The translations under genes and the position numbers were made by a program. This document shows positions 24,791-32,921 of a stretch of 64,000 nt of DNA, one piece after another. The notes below the pieces were generated by a model. It ran no database searches, had not been told where the DNA came from, and saw only the letters and a list, made by a program, of their open reading frames with translations. Source of the DNA: Kluyvera ascorbata_C (GTDB lineage: Bacteria; Pseudomonadota; Gammaproteobacteria; Enterobacterales; Enterobacteriaceae); the NCBI RefSeq assembly GCF_044197065.1, contig NZ_JBIQOI010000001.1, forward strand, positions 558,001 through 622,000. The letters are read 5' to 3'. Positions within the stretch are counted from its first letter, which is position 1; each line of letters starts with the position of its first letter.

Positions 24791-25287
24791 TCTGGCGAAG
24801 GTCCGCGCTCCAGAAACGTGGACAGCGCAATATAGCTGCGGACGGAGCGTACGCCTTCAAGACTTTGAATTTCCATCAGGAAATTTTCCAGCGATTCGGT
24901 ATCGGCGGCGCGGACTTTGATAAAGACGCAGCCGTCGCCAGCAACGGTATGTAATTCTTCCACTTCTTTGCGGCTGGTGAACTGCAAAAGGGCGCGCGTT
25001 GCCTGATAGCTACTGGTATCGATAACCAGAAACGTTAACAGCGTCCGTCCCAGCTTGCAGCCATCCAGGACTGCCACGGTACCCTTGATCACCCCATCGC
25101 GCTTCAGTCGTTTTACGCGATCGTGAACCGCCGGGGCCGATAAATTTACAATCTCACTCAATTCCGTGTAGCTGCGGCCTGCGTCCTCTGCCAGGGCACT
25201 TAATATTTTTCGGTCAATGGCATCCAGTTCCGCCGGTTTATGTCTTGTCTGCCGAATACCATCTTTTTCTTTATCAAATGCGCTCAT
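24787..25287 (-). CDS. Lrp/AsnC-family transcriptional regulator
   Basis: A 166-residue Lrp/AsnC protein. A basic lead of 18 residues precedes the helix-turn-helix region LDAIDRKILSALAEDAGRSY then NLSAPAVHDRVKRLKRDGVI. The RAM effector domain follows (TFLVIDTSSYQ, HTVAGDGCVFIKVRA, VRSVRSYIALSTF). It probably senses an amino acid and self-assembles. It is divergent from the MFS gene at 25372 with an 84-bp spacer containing a TTAATTCTACCTAATATTATTAA-type AT-rich region, so that exporter is its likely target; amino-acid or related efflux is then plausible. Confidence 0.88.
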   Translation of the reverse strand: MSAFDKEKDGIRQTRHKPAELDAIDRKILSALAEDAGRSYTELSEIVNLSAPAVHDRVKRLKRDGVIKGTVAVLDGCKLGRTLLTFLVIDTSSYQATRALLQFTSRKEVEELHTVAGDGCVFIKVRAADTESLENFLMEIQSLEGVRSVRSYIALSTFLERGPSPD

Positions 25288-25371
25288 AGGGCTTCTAAAT
25301 CTGAATGAAAATATGAATATACTTAATTCTACCTAATATTATTAAGTCACAAAACGAATAATGGAGTTGCA

Positions 25372-26544
25372 ATGCCTATCGCACTTTTCGCCCTCGCCGT
25401 GGGCGCTTTTGGTATCGGCCTGACGGAATTTGTCATCGCCGGGATCCTCCCACAAATCGCCGCAGAATTTAGCGTCAGTATCCCGAAGGCGGGAATGATG
25501 GCGACGTCATACGCGCTGGGCGTATTTATTGGTGCACCGCTGTTAACGATTCTTGGCGCGAGGATCCCCCGCAAGGCCATGCTGATTACGCTGGCGGGTA
25601 TTTTTACGGTCGGTAATATCATTACGGCCATCGCGCCGACAATGGAGATAGCGATTGTCGGCCGTATTATCACCTCTTTTAATCACGGGGCCTTTTTTGG
25701 TATAGGCTCGATTATTGCCGCATCGCTGGTGGCGCCCGGACGCCAGGCAAGCGCCATTGCCTTTATGTTTTCGGGGCTGACGCTGGCTAATCTGCTTGGC
25801 GTTCCGGCGGGGACCTGGCTTGCGCAAACCTTTAGCTGGCGGCTGGTATTCTGGATCATTGCCGGTATCGGGGTGCTGACGATGGCAAGCGTAGCCGTGC
25901 TGGTTCCGCATATTGCGAAAGGCAAAGCGATTGCTTTACGTAACGAACTGAGAGCCTTTGTTGACCCGCAGGTGCTGCTGGTCATGGGGATCACGATTTT
26001 CGGCCCGGCTGCCTTTTTCACCTCGATTACCTACATTGCGCCAATGATGGTGCAGGAGGCCGGTTTCACCGCAGGCGGCGTGGCGGGATTAATGGTGCTG
26101 TTTGGTCTGGGGCTTGCCGTCGGCAACTGGATTGGTGGACGCTTCGCTGACCGTTCTCTGTTTGGCACACTGTTCGTTACCCTCGCGGCTCAGGGGGCGG
26201 TGCTGCTGGTCTTCTGGGCGGGTGTTGAAAGCCAGTGGGTTGCCAGCATCTCAGTCTTCCTGATGGCGGCCTTCGGCTTCGCGACGGTCTCACCGATTCA
26301 GAAACTGGTGATGGAGCGTGCCAGCCATGCGGGAGCCCCGACAATGGCGGCCTCGGTCAATATCGGCATGTTTAATCTTGGAAATGCGCTGGGGGCATGG
26401 GCCGGTGGGGTAACCATTGCTGCGGGGTTTGGGCTGGCTTCTCCGAACTGGGCGGGCGCGATTCTGTCCTTCATTGCGTTGGGCCTCGCGGTTCTTGCGT
26501 GGCAAAGTGCGCGTAAAGGTTATATTTTGCCGGTACTTGAATAA
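25372..26544 (+). CDS. MFS transporter (YdhP/AraJ-like)
   Basis: A 390-residue, 12-helix major facilitator starting MPIALFALAVGAFGIGLTEF with a GGAG ribosome site. Markers are GILPQIAAEFSVSIPKAGMM, the TM2-TM3 loop GARIPRKAML, and GLTLANLLGVPAGTWLAQ in TM5 (DHA1 motif C region). It is closest in pattern to YdhP and to arabinose-efflux permease relatives; the true substrate is unknown. It is divergent from the Lrp/AsnC regulator, which probably governs it, and is followed by a strong terminator. Confidence 0.88.
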   Translation: MPIALFALAVGAFGIGLTEFVIAGILPQIAAEFSVSIPKAGMMATSYALGVFIGAPLLTILGARIPRKAMLITLAGIFTVGNIITAIAPTMEIAIVGRIITSFNHGAFFGIGSIIAASLVAPGRQASAIAFMFSGLTLANLLGVPAGTWLAQTFSWRLVFWIIAGIGVLTMASVAVLVPHIAKGKAIALRNELRAFVDPQVLLVMGITIFGPAAFFTSITYIAPMMVQEAGFTAGGVAGLMVLFGLGLAVGNWIGGRFADRSLFGTLFVTLAAQGAVLLVFWAGVESQWVASISVFLMAAFGFATVSPIQKLVMERASHAGAPTMAASVNIGMFNLGNALGAWAGGVTIAAGFGLASPNWAGAILSFIALGLAVLAWQSARKGYILPVLE

Positions 26545-26559
26545 GTGGCATAAGGCGAT

Positions 26560-26590
26560 GAGCGCCCATGATGGGTTGGGCGCTCTTTTA
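26560..26590 (+). terminator. Rho-independent terminator
   Basis: GAGCGCCCA and TGGGCGCTC pair across an eight-base loop and are followed by TTTT, 16 bp after the MFS stop. Confidence 0.85.
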
Positions 26591-26617
26591 AACGATTTAG
26601 GTGATTTTCTAAAACGG

Positions 26618-27682
26618 CTACTGCAGATTTTTCTCTTTCAAAAACTGGCTCACCAAATCAGCAATCTGCACATTATTGAGATCAGAGAACGGGAAGTGGG
26701 TATTCCCTTTGATTCCCACTTCTGGCAGATGCGTCACCGTCACATCTCCGCCATGCTTGTTCACCACGTCACGCCATTCACGAGCCATCGCCAGACGTAC
26801 GCGCCAGCTGTCCTGCGCGGGCATGGCGACAGGTTTATCCGGAATGTTATCGCCGTAAATAATCAGAATTGGGATTTTGGTTAGGGCCATAAACTGCGCC
26901 ATTGGCACAGGTTCACCTTTCAGCGTGTCGAACGCGCTTGGCATCGGGGCAGGGAGTTCTTTTTCAGGGAAGACAAAGCTGCTGCCGGGCTCAAAGGCGA
27001 CAATGGCTTTGACCTTGTCGTTTTTCATCGCCGTGTACCAGCCTGGTCCACCGCCCTGAGAGTGGGTGAAGAGGATTGCCGGGCCGGACTTATCCACGAC
27101 GGCGGACATCGCATCAGAGATGACATTGATATCAAATGGCCCGGTATTCGGGGTCATCTGACGGAAATACTGATTCAGTGCTTCTTTGTCGTGAGAAAAC
27201 TGAACGCCTTTAAAATACTCAGGCCACACGCCAACGCGAAACTGGTTGAACCACATCTGTTCATCCGGTTTAGGTGTAACCGTACCTTCTACCGTCGTGC
27301 GCCCGGCGCTGCCCCGGCGGGGTTGATCGACAAGATAGGTTGAGAATCCACGCCGCAGGAAGATGTTCTGGAACCCTTCGCGACCATCCGGCGTGCTTTC
27401 CCAGGTTCGAGAGAACTGACCCGCGCCGTGCAGCATGACAATAGGGTATTTATGCGGATTTTCCGGAATTTGGTAGAACACTGAGGCATGATCGCCATGG
27501 TAGGTTTGGCCAGCTGAATCCAGCGGCTTTTTCGCATTAAATGTTCCAGGCGCGGTGATGATAGTGCCACCAGCAGAAAAGCTTCCCTGTTCCTGAATGA
27601 CCAGCGGCTCGGCGTATACAGACTAAGCCACCAGGCCACCCGCCATGACGCAGATGGCCAGCGTTTTTAAGATTGTCGTCAA
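26618..27682 (-). pseudogene. Exported alpha/beta hydrolase broken by a nonsense codon in its signal peptide
   Basis: From a TTG at 27682 (GGAGG eight bases upstream) the frame reads MTTILKTLAICVMAGGLVA, then TAG at 27625-27623, then SVYAEPLVIQEQGSFSAGG and onward without interruption for about 335 codons. The body is a complete alpha/beta hydrolase: VMLHGAGQFSRTW oxyanion region, FTHSQGGGPG nucleophile elbow with Ser, and a His near the C-terminus (GIKGNTHFPF). A CAG-to-TAG change would explain the stop. Internal initiation at GTG 27481 would give a 287-residue protein without a signal peptide, unlikely to work in the periplasm. The gene lies downstream of the CMD gene on the same strand. 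Confidence 0.75.
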
Positions 27683-27820
27683 GATTACATCCTCCGTTAT
27701 GTTTGCCGTTCAATCATATCTGAGTTGTCAGCATTCATTATTTAGCACCCCTGATTGCCCTTATTTGGCAAACTCATGAATGCGGAGGATTAACTGCGTA
27801 CCTCCTATCACCAACTGACC

Positions 27821-28582
27821 TTATTTGCTACTGAGCGCCTGCTGCAGCGCCTTTTCAGCTTGCGTTGCTGCATCACTTTCGCCATGTTCGCGCAGAACCT
27901 GTGCCAGCTGGCGTAGCTGCGACGCCGTCAGGCCGACCCGCATGCTTGCTCGCGTATGCGATAGAAGCTGTGATTCGACGCCCGGCGTGGCCGCTAATGC
28001 GCCAACCGTTGCCAGCTCGCGGCTTTGCCAGTCGAGGTTATCGCGGGCGAAAATGTCGCCGAAAAGATGCGTTTGCAGGAACTGGTTAATCACCGGGGCA
28101 AAATCAAACAGCGGGCCCTGGACGGGAGCGCCTGAGATTATTGTCTGGTTTGCGGTACCGACACGGCGAAGCTCATCCCCGACAGGGATAGGGGCAACCG
28201 GCTTTTTACCCTCAACGTCTTTGATACCGCGTTGTTGACGTGCTTCGACGACCTTCATCAGTTCGCTAAGCGCGTTCAGGCTACGGGGGAAGCCCGTGTA
28301 GGCATAGAGCTGGACGAGAATCTCTTTGGCTTCGTTTATCGTAAGTCCGGCGTCAAGACCCTGATTCAGGGCGGCATTCAGCTTATCCATCTGGCTGCTG
28401 GCCATTGTTGTGGCAATCAGCGGAATGGCCTGCTGGCGGGCTGACAGCGTATCTGAAACCGTGTGTTGGTGGTTCATTTCTGAGGCTCCTTGATTGACGG
28501 GCGCAGCATGTGCCGCGAGACCAAAACCAAAGGTCAGCAGTACCGCTGCCGCTAATGCCTTAATGGGCGTGGTATTGTTCAT
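27821..28582 (-). CDS. Exported carboxymuconolactone decarboxylase-family protein
   Basis: A 253-residue protein with a signal peptide (MNNTTPIKALAAAVLLTFGF, cleavage near AHAA). It has two CMD-like helical halves: GLTINEAKEILVQLYAYTGF with RSLNALSELMKV (residues about 75-115), then DLDWQSRELATVGALAATPG and VGLTASQLRQLAQVL (about 185-235). The CxxC of AhpD-type proteins is absent, so its activity differs from peroxidase members. Its start overlaps the cupin gene by 23 bp, giving tight coupling. Cupin-CMD neighbours are often fused or paired in other bacteria, so the two probably work in one pathway in the periplasm. Confidence 0.85.
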   Translation of the reverse strand: MNNTTPIKALAAAVLLTFGFGLAAHAAPVNQGASEMNHQHTVSDTLSARQQAIPLIATTMASSQMDKLNAALNQGLDAGLTINEAKEILVQLYAYTGFPRSLNALSELMKVVEARQQRGIKDVEGKKPVAPIPVGDELRRVGTANQTIISGAPVQGPLFDFAPVINQFLQTHLFGDIFARDNLDWQSRELATVGALAATPGVESQLLSHTRASMRVGLTASQLRQLAQVLREHGESDAATQAEKALQQALSSK

Positions 28583-29036
28583 CTGTCACTAACTCCTTCC
28601 AGTTAACGCTTTTGCCATCCACAACCCCGGTTATCGCCAGATGCGTCATCGCGCTGCCGGGTGCCGCTCCGTGCCAGTGTTTGACCCCTGCCGGGCAAGA
28701 GACAACGTCACCCGCGCGGATGACCTGCACCGGCTGGCCTTCTTGTTGGGTGAGCCCAACGCCCGAAGTCACAATCAGCCGCTGACCTGCCGGATGCGTA
28801 TGCCAGGCGGAACGGGCACCTGGCTCAAAGGTGACATAAGCCCCGGAAACACGGATGTCGTTATCCGGTTTGAAGAGAGGATCAACCCTGACGCGACCAG
28901 TAAAGTTCTCGGCTGGCCCGAACACCGCGTTCTGACTTCCCGCTTGGGCGATATGGACAGCGGAATTTTGCTCCGCTGCCCAGGATGAAAATGTAATAGG
29001 TAGTAACAGCCCGAGGTAACGTAAATGTCCGGTCAT
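28560..29036 (-). CDS. Exported cupin-domain protein
   Basis: A 158-residue protein. The ATG at 29036 is chosen (AAGGA eight bases upstream; MTGHLRYLGLLLPITFSSWA is a signal peptide). An earlier start would overlap the kinase gene and lack a signal. The cupin core holds the metal ligands: AWHTHPAGQRLIVTSGVG (two His) and CPAGVKHWHGAAPGSAMTHL (two to three His). This matches the hydroxynitrile-lyase-like or quercetinase-like cupins that bind Mn or Fe. It is co-transcribed with the CMD gene (overlap 23 bp) and lies 64 bp downstream of the kinase, so it likely belongs to the two-component operon. Confidence 0.85.
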   Translation of the reverse strand: MTGHLRYLGLLLPITFSSWAAEQNSAVHIAQAGSQNAVFGPAENFTGRVRVDPLFKPDNDIRVSGAYVTFEPGARSAWHTHPAGQRLIVTSGVGLTQQEGQPVQVIRAGDVVSCPAGVKHWHGAAPGSAMTHLAITGVVDGKSVNWKELVTDEQYHAH

Positions 29037-29100
29037 GCAAAGCGTCCTTATCAATGAAGAGGGGATTGCCTGCCATGATTTTATCGAGAGGGTGATGACG

Positions 29101-30558
29101 TCAGGCTGACGCCCCCCTGACAATTCTGTCAGCTAAGCCGAGTCCCGGCTCAGTGCCGGAGTGAGCATTGCCAGACGTTTTATCCGCTTGTATCGCAAAG
29201 GTGAGGCCAAAAGTATTGATGCCAGCATCACTACGGGCAAAGACATCTCCCCGGTGCATAATGGCGACGGCGCGGACGATCGACAGGCCCAGCCCATGGT
29301 GGGTATCACTCCTGGCCCGGGAGGTGTCAACGCGATAAAAACGCTCGAAAAGCCGGTGTAAGTGCTCTGGCGCTATCGGCTCGCCCGGATTTGACACTTC
29401 AACACAGGCTTGATGACCTTTTTCGCTTAAGCGCACCGTAACCGTGCTATTGGACGGTGAATGTCTTGCGCTGTTTTCCAGTAAATTAGCCAGGGAGCGG
29501 TGGAAAAGCCGCCGGTCGATATGTGCGGTGACGTTGCCCTCTATATCCAGAGAAAGCTGTTTTTCAGCAAAAGAAGGTTCAACGTACTCCGCTGTTTTCA
29601 GGGTTTCTTCCCGCAGAGACACCTGCGTAAGCTGGGAAGCATGCTCACCCGCGTGAGCATGGGACAGGAACAGCATGTCGTTTACTATCGAGGTCATGCG
29701 TTCAAGTTCTTCCAGGTTGGAGCCCAGTAACTCTTCCAGTTCATCCTGCGAGCGTCGGCGTGAGAGACCTAACTGCGTCTGGCCAATCAGGTTAGTTAGT
29801 GGGGTTCGAAGTTCATGCGCAACATCGGCATTAAAGCTTTCGAGTTGTCGCCAGGCGACCTCTTGCCGTTCCAGCACGCCATTAAAAGAGGATGCTAACT
29901 GCTGTAATTCGTCAGGTAATGCTTCGGTATTCAGGCGCTGACCATGGTCCCCGGGAGCGAGTTGCCGGGCCTGTTTACTGAGCGCCCCAACGGGACGAAG
30001 ACCGATCCTTGAAACGGCGTATCCCAGTAAGGCGACAATCACGACGCCCAGTGCGGTAATGATCAGCAGCGTACGCGTGAAGGCATCGAGTGTGCCCATG
30101 TACGGCGTGGAGTCGATGGCAACCACATAGCGCAGCTCAGGCCTGTCACCGTTGGTGGGTATAGTTTTCACTAACAGGAACAGCGAGCATGCACCTTCTG
30201 ATGCACCTGGCACTTTATTAAAGCCTTCCTGTAACGAAGACCACTGAACACCCACTGGTGGTGTTCCCCCCATGCTAAAGCGTGGGTTATCGCTCACTAT
30301 CCAGTAGCGAACGCGTTCGCCTTCAGAATTGGTTAATACGGTGAATTTATTGGCCAATGTCGACCAGCCGTCAGCCGAGGTTCGTGCGGTGATCCACGGG
30401 CTCATTAATGATTCGCGGAACAACAATTCGTTGTGCATCTGCTTTTGCAAAGAGTCATGCAAGGAGCTTCTGAGCAGGATGCCGATAACGGACACAATCA
30501 GCAGCGCGGATAAGGCAAACATCAGCGCCAGGTGAACGGAGATGGAACGCTTAGGCAT
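29101..30558 (-). CDS. Sensor histidine kinase, CusS/heavy-metal type
   Basis: A 485-residue membrane kinase. TM helices lie at about residues 9-29 and 163-185, and a periplasmic sensor domain of about 130 residues between them. Then come a HAMP domain (RIGLRPVGALSKQARQL), the phosphoacceptor His248 in VAHELRTPLTNLIGQ, the N box NLLENSARHS and the G box HHGLGLSIVRAVA. The architecture is that of CusS/PcoS/CopS heavy-metal sensors, but the ligand-binding residues of the sensor are not recognisable to me. The regulator gene ends 15 bp upstream of its start, so both are co-expressed; cupin, CMD and hydrolase genes follow. Confidence 0.9.
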   Translation of the reverse strand: MPKRSISVHLALMFALSALLIVSVIGILLRSSLHDSLQKQMHNELLFRESLMSPWITARTSADGWSTLANKFTVLTNSEGERVRYWIVSDNPRFSMGGTPPVGVQWSSLQEGFNKVPGASEGACSLFLLVKTIPTNGDRPELRYVVAIDSTPYMGTLDAFTRTLLIITALGVVIVALLGYAVSRIGLRPVGALSKQARQLAPGDHGQRLNTEALPDELQQLASSFNGVLERQEVAWRQLESFNADVAHELRTPLTNLIGQTQLGLSRRRSQDELEELLGSNLEELERMTSIVNDMLFLSHAHAGEHASQLTQVSLREETLKTAEYVEPSFAEKQLSLDIEGNVTAHIDRRLFHRSLANLLENSARHSPSNSTVTVRLSEKGHQACVEVSNPGEPIAPEHLHRLFERFYRVDTSRARSDTHHGLGLSIVRAVAIMHRGDVFARSDAGINTFGLTFAIQADKTSGNAHSGTEPGLGLADRIVRGASA

Positions 30559-30572
30559 GCTTATCCCCTTTA

Positions 30573-31253
30573 TTATTCTGACCGGACTTCGAGGACATAC
30601 CCCATGCCTCGAACGGTATGCAGTAGTTTGATATCGAACGGCGCATCCACTTTGGCTCGAAGCCGTTTAATGGCCACTTCAACCACGTTGGCATCACTGT
30701 CGAAATTCATGTCCCATATCTGCTCAGCTATCATCATTTTTGACAGAATCTCTCCCTGATGCCGGGCCAAAAGGCTCAGCAGAGAAAACTCTTTCGCAGT
30801 CAGTTCCAGTCGCGTTCCGGCGCGAAATACGCGACGAGCCAGCAGGTCGAGATGCAGATCGTGAATTTGCAGCTGGGTGATGTCCGCGCCATCTGTAGCG
30901 CGGCGGCGCACCAGGGCCTGAATACGCGCCACCAGCTCAATCAGCGAAAAGGGCTTGGGGAGATAATCATCCGCGCCAAGACGCAGCCCTTTGACGCGTT
31001 CATCGACCGAGCCACGAGCCGAGAGCATCAGCACCGGCGTCTGTTTGGCTGCTCGCACCCCCTCAAGTACTCGGTAGCCATCCATCCCCGGCAACATCAC
31101 ATCCAGGATTATCGCGTCGTAGTCGAATTCCAGCGCGTAATGAAGACCTTCAGCACCGTCTGCAGAGACATCTACCGTAAATCCGGACTCACTCAACGCG
31201 CGGTTGAGATAGGTTGACGTTTTTTCTTCATCTTCAACTAACAACAGGCGCAT
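30573..31253 (-). CDS. Response regulator, OmpR/CusR type
   Basis: A 226-residue OmpR-family regulator starting MRLLLVEDEEKTSTYLNRAL. The receiver domain has Asp8/Glu9 and phosphoacceptor Asp51 (IILDVMLPGMDG), Thr/Ser in MLSARGS and Lys in DYLPKPFS. The C-terminal winged helix contains LELTAKEFSLLSLLARHQGE and the recognition region NVVEVAIKRLRAKVD. It closely resembles CusR/PcoR/CopR. The promoter region between it and the divergent hydrolase contains a sequence matching the CusR/CopR box, so it likely controls both directions, including its own operon. Confidence 0.92.
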   Translation of the reverse strand: MRLLLVEDEEKTSTYLNRALSESGFTVDVSADGAEGLHYALEFDYDAIILDVMLPGMDGYRVLEGVRAAKQTPVLMLSARGSVDERVKGLRLGADDYLPKPFSLIELVARIQALVRRRATDGADITQLQIHDLHLDLLARRVFRAGTRLELTAKEFSLLSLLARHQGEILSKMMIAEQIWDMNFDSDANVVEVAIKRLRAKVDAPFDIKLLHTVRGMGYVLEVRSE

Positions 31254-31345
31254 GACGGGACTTCCTCTTAACTTTTCAACGGTGCATCAATACCTGAACA
31301 ACCCTGTGACTGAGACTATTTTGCCTCCTGGTTGCCAACATAAAG

Positions 31346-31436
31346 CTGACAGTTACCTGACAGCATTGTCAGAATCGCTGAGACATCTCGGCCCATTTCC
31401 TGACAAAAATGTTATTCCTCTGTCACCTGGCTGACA
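31346..31436. promoter_or_regulatory. CusR/CopR-type box with extra half-sites
   Basis: CTGACAGCATTGTCAG at 31357-31372 contains TGACA-N4-TGTCA, the spacing of the known CusR/CopR box. Further CTGACA half-sites lie at 31346, 31400 and 31431. They sit between the response regulator and the exported hydrolase, so they are the likely operator for both. Confidence 0.6.
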
Positions 31437-31515
31437 GTCCTCTCGCCCTAATCTGAGCCTGCACATTTAAATCCGCGAGCCTGCATAACCAGGCCGACAC
31501 TCATCGGGAGAGACC

Positions 31516-32565
31516 ATGAAATTCACGCTTATCAGTGCAATGCTGCTCACGGCAATGGCCGGAGCGACTTCAGTCAATGCGGCTGATTACAAAAAAAATC
31601 CATTCACACTCGTTTATGACGGTGCCATTACTGAGAACGTCAAAGGCAAGGTCAACATTCACCCCGTGAAATACGATCTGCATGGCATCCAGATTGCTGC
31701 GAATGTCTATACCCCTGCTCACTACGATCCCGCCAAAAAATACCCTGCCGTGGTGGTGGCCCATCCTAATGGCGGCGTAAAAGAACAGGTCGCCGGGTTG
31801 TATGCCCAGCGTCTCGCCGAACAGGGCTACATCACGATTACCGCCGATGCGGCGTATCAGGGCGCCAGCGGTGGGTTGCCGCGCAGCGTGGATAAACCCG
31901 CTAATCGCATTGAGGATATCCACGGTATGGCTGACTACATCAGCCAATATCCTGGTGTCGATACCGCCCGCCTGGGTCTGCTGGGTATTTGCGGCGGCGG
32001 GGGGTATTCACTCGTTGCCGCTGAGACGGACAAACGGTTCAAATCGATTGCCACCATCAGCATGTTTAATTCAGGCCTGGTGCGCCGCAACGGTATGCAG
32101 GATTCGCAATTGGATACTATCCAGCAGCGTCTTCAGCAGGCTTCTGACGCACGTGCTCAGGAAGCTGCCGGAGGCGAAGTGCTTTACTCCGGCGATGCCA
32201 ACCTGACGGATGAACAGATTGCTAAATTACCTTTTGCCTTGTATCGCCAGGGCTACGAGTACTACTGGAAAACTCACGCCCATCCGAACTCTACGTTTAA
32301 ATACACCACCAGCAGTCTGCTGGATTTGATGAGCTTTGACGTAACGGACCATATCAATCTCATCAATAAACCGCTGCTGATGATTGCCGGTACAAAAGCG
32401 GATACGCGCTATATGACGGAAGATGCATTCGCAAAAGCTACCGGTACTAAGGACAAAGAACTCTTCCTGATCGATGGCGCTACCCATATCGAGACATATT
32501 GGGTGCCAAAATACGTTGATGAGGCAATGCAAAAGTTAGACGTTTTCTTTGACAAAAATATCTAG
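31516..32565 (+). CDS. Exported alpha/beta hydrolase with cysteine nucleophile
   Basis: A 349-residue protein with a signal peptide (MKFTLISAMLLTAMAGATSV, cleavage after VNAA). It resembles the 22385-23521 protein: AVVVAHPNGGVKEQVAGLYA, ADAAYQGASGG, the elbow GICGGGG with Cys159, and a late LFLIDGATHIETYW His. It is a dienelactone-hydrolase-like enzyme acting in the periplasm on an unknown ester or lactone. It is divergent from the CusRS-type operon and shares its promoter region with CusR-like boxes, so induction by that two-component system is likely. The ribosome site is GGGAGAG. Confidence 0.85.
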   Translation: MKFTLISAMLLTAMAGATSVNAADYKKNPFTLVYDGAITENVKGKVNIHPVKYDLHGIQIAANVYTPAHYDPAKKYPAVVVAHPNGGVKEQVAGLYAQRLAEQGYITITADAAYQGASGGLPRSVDKPANRIEDIHGMADYISQYPGVDTARLGLLGICGGGGYSLVAAETDKRFKSIATISMFNSGLVRRNGMQDSQLDTIQQRLQQASDARAQEAAGGEVLYSGDANLTDEQIAKLPFALYRQGYEYYWKTHAHPNSTFKYTTSSLLDLMSFDVTDHINLINKPLLMIAGTKADTRYMTEDAFAKATGTKDKELFLIDGATHIETYWVPKYVDEAMQKLDVFFDKNI

Positions 32566-32581
32566 TTAGCCACAGATGAAA

Positions 32582-32603
32582 CCCCAGCCTGCGCAGGCTG
32601 GGG
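32582..32603. repeat. Perfect 22-bp palindrome after the hydrolase gene
   Basis: An 11-bp arm (CCCCAGCCTGC) is followed directly by its inverse 17 bp after the stop. It may act as a transcript-stabilising hairpin; a T run is missing, so it is not a classical terminator. The rest of the 356-bp gap to 32921 is AT-rich. Confidence 0.5.
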
Positions 32604-32813
32604 GATGGCGAACAGCCGTATCTCATGTTGCGTATTCAAGCGATATACCCAGAATAACGAAATTGCGGCTAAAGATAATTACGCGGATTAAATAGATGCT
32701 ATGAGTTAAATTCATAACTGTGGTGGATATGTGATAGTCATTTTTTAACTGCCGAAAATGCGCTCTATGAGGCACCACCGTCGAAGGTTGATTTTATTTT
32801 ATATATTATCCCA

Positions 32814-32829
32814 TGTCCATTATTGGACA
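32814..32829. promoter_or_regulatory. Inverted repeat upstream of the autotransporter
   Basis: TGTCCA-TTAT-TGGACA is a perfect inverted repeat about 95 bp before the autotransporter start, in an AT-rich leader. It could be an operator for an unknown regulator. Confidence 0.35.
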
Positions 32830-32921
32830 CGTAAAGATATACAGTAAATTCCTGGTGCTAATGTATTATCGATTAATAATGTCTTATTTGACCGTGTCGT
32901 TAATACTGGGCTCCAATCATT

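Noticed and set aside
27289..27639. A separate 116-codon gene upstream of the broken hydrolase
   Set aside because: It is the wrong frame across the signal peptide and N-terminus of the hydrolase; the correct frame explains the DNA with one stop codon.
32582..32603. Palindrome considered as a terminator of the hydrolase gene
   Set aside because: Strong symmetry but no T run on either strand, so it was listed as a repeat instead.
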